Shown: in pieces, positions 61,708 through 64,000 of the stretch | Position numbering within the stretch: position 1 is the first letter of the stretch | How the letters are laid out: every line of letters begins with the position of its first letter | Assembly: GCF_020906515.1 (NCBI RefSeq) | Contig: NC_085851.1 | Span: 806,001 to 870,000 of the forward strand | Origin: Vanrija pseudolonga | Taxonomy: Eukaryota > Basidiomycota > Tremellomycetes > Trichosporonales > Trichosporonaceae | DNA length: 64,000 bases | Reading direction: 5' to 3' | The notes under the pieces: model-generated | The model's database searches: none | Told to the model about the DNA's origin: nothing | What the model saw: only the letters and a program-made list of their open reading frames with translations | Program-made: the position numbers and the translations under genes

Positions 61708-64000
61708 ATGTCGAGAAACGACAACTCGCTGTACGCGCCCTCGCCGTCGACCTTCTCGTCGTTGACATCGGCGGCGAATGGCACGTACTCCATCGCGAAA
61801 GAGGTCGTCATGACGCCGTTTTCGTCAGACCACCGGCGCTCCGAGAGCATCCGTATCCTGAGTGACTGTGAGTGGGGATGAAGGGGCCGGCGGCGAGGCC
61901 AAACCGGCTTTGGATGCTGACCTCCCTAGTGGCCCCCACCCTCATGCAGTCCAAGTACCAGCGCCCCGTGTCGCCGACGCCGCCTGTAGGACTTGGGCGT
62001 CCGTCGGCCAGCAGCTCGCGCTACCCGCTACTAAGGCTGCCGACGACGATTCCCGGCGCGGCCGCACTGTCGGCACCCAAACCGTGGTCGACGGCTCTCC
62101 AGATCCTGGAGCGCGTCGATGCGCTGTCGAGCATGTCCCTCGACACGCCGGCAGTGTACGTCGGCGAGGAGCCGACCGTTAGCCTGATCCGCGGGTTCCG
62201 GGCGACCATCCCTTCCTCCGAACTGCCAAAGCAACGGCGGCGAATGGTGCGCGGCGAGATTGTCGACGAGGACATTGGGAGCGAGAAGCTTGGCCTCAAG
62301 AAGCTCGGCGACCGCGCACGAGGGCTGCTCACCGAAGCCGGAGAGGGGGAGGACGAAGGCCAGGACGCGGGCCGTAAATCTCGAAGACGGCGAAAGAAGC
62401 GCGAGAGCCGCCGACACGACATACACCACGAGTCGAAGCTGCACCTCGAGGACCTCGTCAAGCATGCCGACGAGATTGCGCAGGACAAGGAGAATTTGCG
62501 CGTCCGCCAGTCGATTATTCACGCCGAGATATTCGAGGTGGCGGCCAAGATTGACGCGCTCGCAGAGATCAGGCGCAGGCTTGAGGTTTCGCTGCTCAAG
62601 CTGCAGGAGGAGGGGCTGGAGCTCGACGACGAACTGGAAGGTGTGCAGGAGCTCATGACCTCGCCAAACGTCACGTCAAGGAGCGGAACCAAGGCGCTGC
62701 CGTCGACGGTTGCGCAGCCGCAAAAGTCGTCGCGCCGTCGCAAGGGCCCGGCATTCTTGCCCTCGGAGCACGACGAGCTGCCTTCTGGTGTCGCGTTCAT
62801 GACGATCAACGCACACGCTGGAGGCATCACGGCGCTCGACTTTGACGAGCCGTACGGCATGCTTGTGACTGCTGGAAACGACGACATTGTCAAGGTCTGG
62901 GACCTGTGCGATGGCGAGGAGATTGGCCAGCTGCGCGGACACAAGGGTGAGTTGGGTTCGCCAGGTCCAGGGCTGACGGCAAGGTCTGGTCAAGGCTGTT
63001 CAGGTCGAAGACACGTTGTGCTTCACTGGTGGCGCGGACGGCGCTGTTCGCCTGTGGGACTTGCGACTGGTCGAGGACTACGAGGAGCGGATCGCGCGCG
63101 CAAGCGAGCAAGAGGCCGGCAAGAACCCTCTCGACCGTATTGCCGAGCGGCAGGAGGAAGAGGACTACGACGACGCAGCGAACGGCGCCACACGCGATCA
63201 GGCGTCAGATGAGGGCAGCCCGTGTCGCCGCGTGCTCGAGGGCCACAGCAAGAGCGTGACTTCGCTCTACTACGAGGACACGACGCTGGTCACTGGCTCA
63301 GCCGATAAGACTATCCGCCAGTGGGACGTGACGACCGGCCAGTGTGTCCAGACCATGGACATTCTCTGGGCAATCTCGAACCCGCCAGCGCAGCCGGCAT
63401 CGACCAAACCCAAGCCGCGCCTGTCGCACCGCGCGTCCACATCGTTTGGCTCGGTTCAGTACGACGACATCCTGCCGTCACCTGGAGGTGGCCTGTCGTC
63501 CTCCCCGCCCAATTCGCTCCTCAGTGCCGCGACTGCTGCCAACTTTGCTGTGGCCACCCCGCCGTTCGCCGACGGCACTTGGGACATGTACCAAGATTTC
63601 GTGGGTGGTCTCCAGTTCTGGGGCTATGCGCTCGCGAGCGGTAGCGGCGACGGCGCCGTGCGCATGTGGGACATGCGAACTGGCCAGGCGCACCGCACGC
63701 TGCTGGGCCACACGAGCCCTGTCACCTGCCTGCAGTTTGACGAGACCAACCTCGTGTCGGGCTCGCTGGACAAGACGATCAGGATATGGGATCTGCGCAT
63801 GGGCCAGGTCGCCGAGCTCCATCGGTACGAGTACCCCGTCACGGCGCTGCAGTTTGACAGCCGCAAGGTTGTGGCCTGTGTGGGCGAGAACGGCGTTGAG
63901 GTGTACAACCGCACCACGAACGCCCACACCCGACTCGTGGTCAATGGCCACACCAAGCCTGCAGAGCGTATGCGGTTCATTGACAAGTATCTCGTCAGTG
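61708..64000 (+). CDS. MDV1: Mdv1/Caf4-type WD40 mitochondrial fission adaptor (partial)
   Basis: The 3' end is cut by the window. Three exons are visible (61708-61869, 61930-62945, 62985 onward), with introns of 60 and about 39 nt. The N-terminal part contains AVYVGEEPTVSLIRGFRATI, where Mdv1 and Caf4 bind Fis1. A central coiled coil (about residues 210-290, ESKLHLEDLVKHADEIAQDK onward) precedes WD40 repeats from about residue 330: TALDFDEPYGMLVTAG with VKVWDL, FTGGADGAVRLWDL, LVTGSADKTIRQWDV, ALASGSGDGAVRMWDM and LVSGSLDKTIRIWDL. This architecture is that of the Fis1-Mdv1/Caf4-Dnm1 adaptor of mitochondrial and peroxisomal division. MDV1 and CAF4 cannot be told apart here; basidiomycetes usually have one. 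Confidence 0.9.

Overview
The window is nuclear DNA of a GC-rich basidiomycete, most likely a Tremellomycetes yeast of the Trichosporonales type. The order is an inference. It rests on dense genes split by very short GT..AG introns (mostly 35-60 nt, GTGAGT donors, CTNAC-like branch sites), strong C/G use at third codon positions, and fungal families such as GH71-WSC, PL8, DUF1996, Mdv1-type WD40, Bud32, a PNUTS/Ppn1-like protein and CLC. I see no bacterial operons, CRISPR arrays, rRNA, convincing tRNA or intact transposons.

Layout. 0.6-9.7 kb: a four-TM protein, a poorly resolved reading frame, a secreted class 3 lipase, a large secreted DUF1996 protein and a 2-oxoglutarate dioxygenase. 9.8-22.7 kb: a catabolic neighbourhood with a ThuA-like secreted protein, a TauD/JLP1-type sulfonate dioxygenase head-to-head with a Dal5-family MFS permease, an FMO-type and a salicylate-hydroxylase-type monooxygenase, and a PL8 polysaccharide lyase. 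22.7-27 kb: a possible missed gene, an aldo/keto reductase and the KEOPS kinase Bud32. 27-40 kb: a GATA-type zinc-finger protein with a 2.9 kb upstream region, a pepsin-type protease, a TBC1D5-like Rab GAP and a Q-rich BAG-domain protein with tandem HGLH repeats. 40-45 kb: three intronless paralogues with an F-box-like N-terminus and shared C-terminal blocks, the least explained part of the window. 45-64 kb: a GH71 glucanase with WSC domain, an Mpo1/DUF962 protein, a PNUTS/Ppn1-like phosphatase regulator, a CLC channel, a Ctr copper transporter, an unrecognised protein ending in a J-like HPD segment, KTI12, and an Mdv1/Caf4-type WD40 protein cut by the window end.

Working together. The TauD/permease pair shares one promoter region and looks like an uptake-plus-oxidation module for organosulfonates, as for yeast JLP1 and the Dal5-family sulfonate permeases. 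The lipase, DUF1996 protein, PL8 enzyme, aspartic protease and GH71 enzyme form an extracellular set. Bud32 and KTI12 both serve anticodon-loop tRNA modification but are far apart. Several tail-to-tail pairs are separated by only about 50-65 bp, so their 3' UTRs probably overlap. Exon structures come from reading-frame continuity and splice-site phase, without transcript data.
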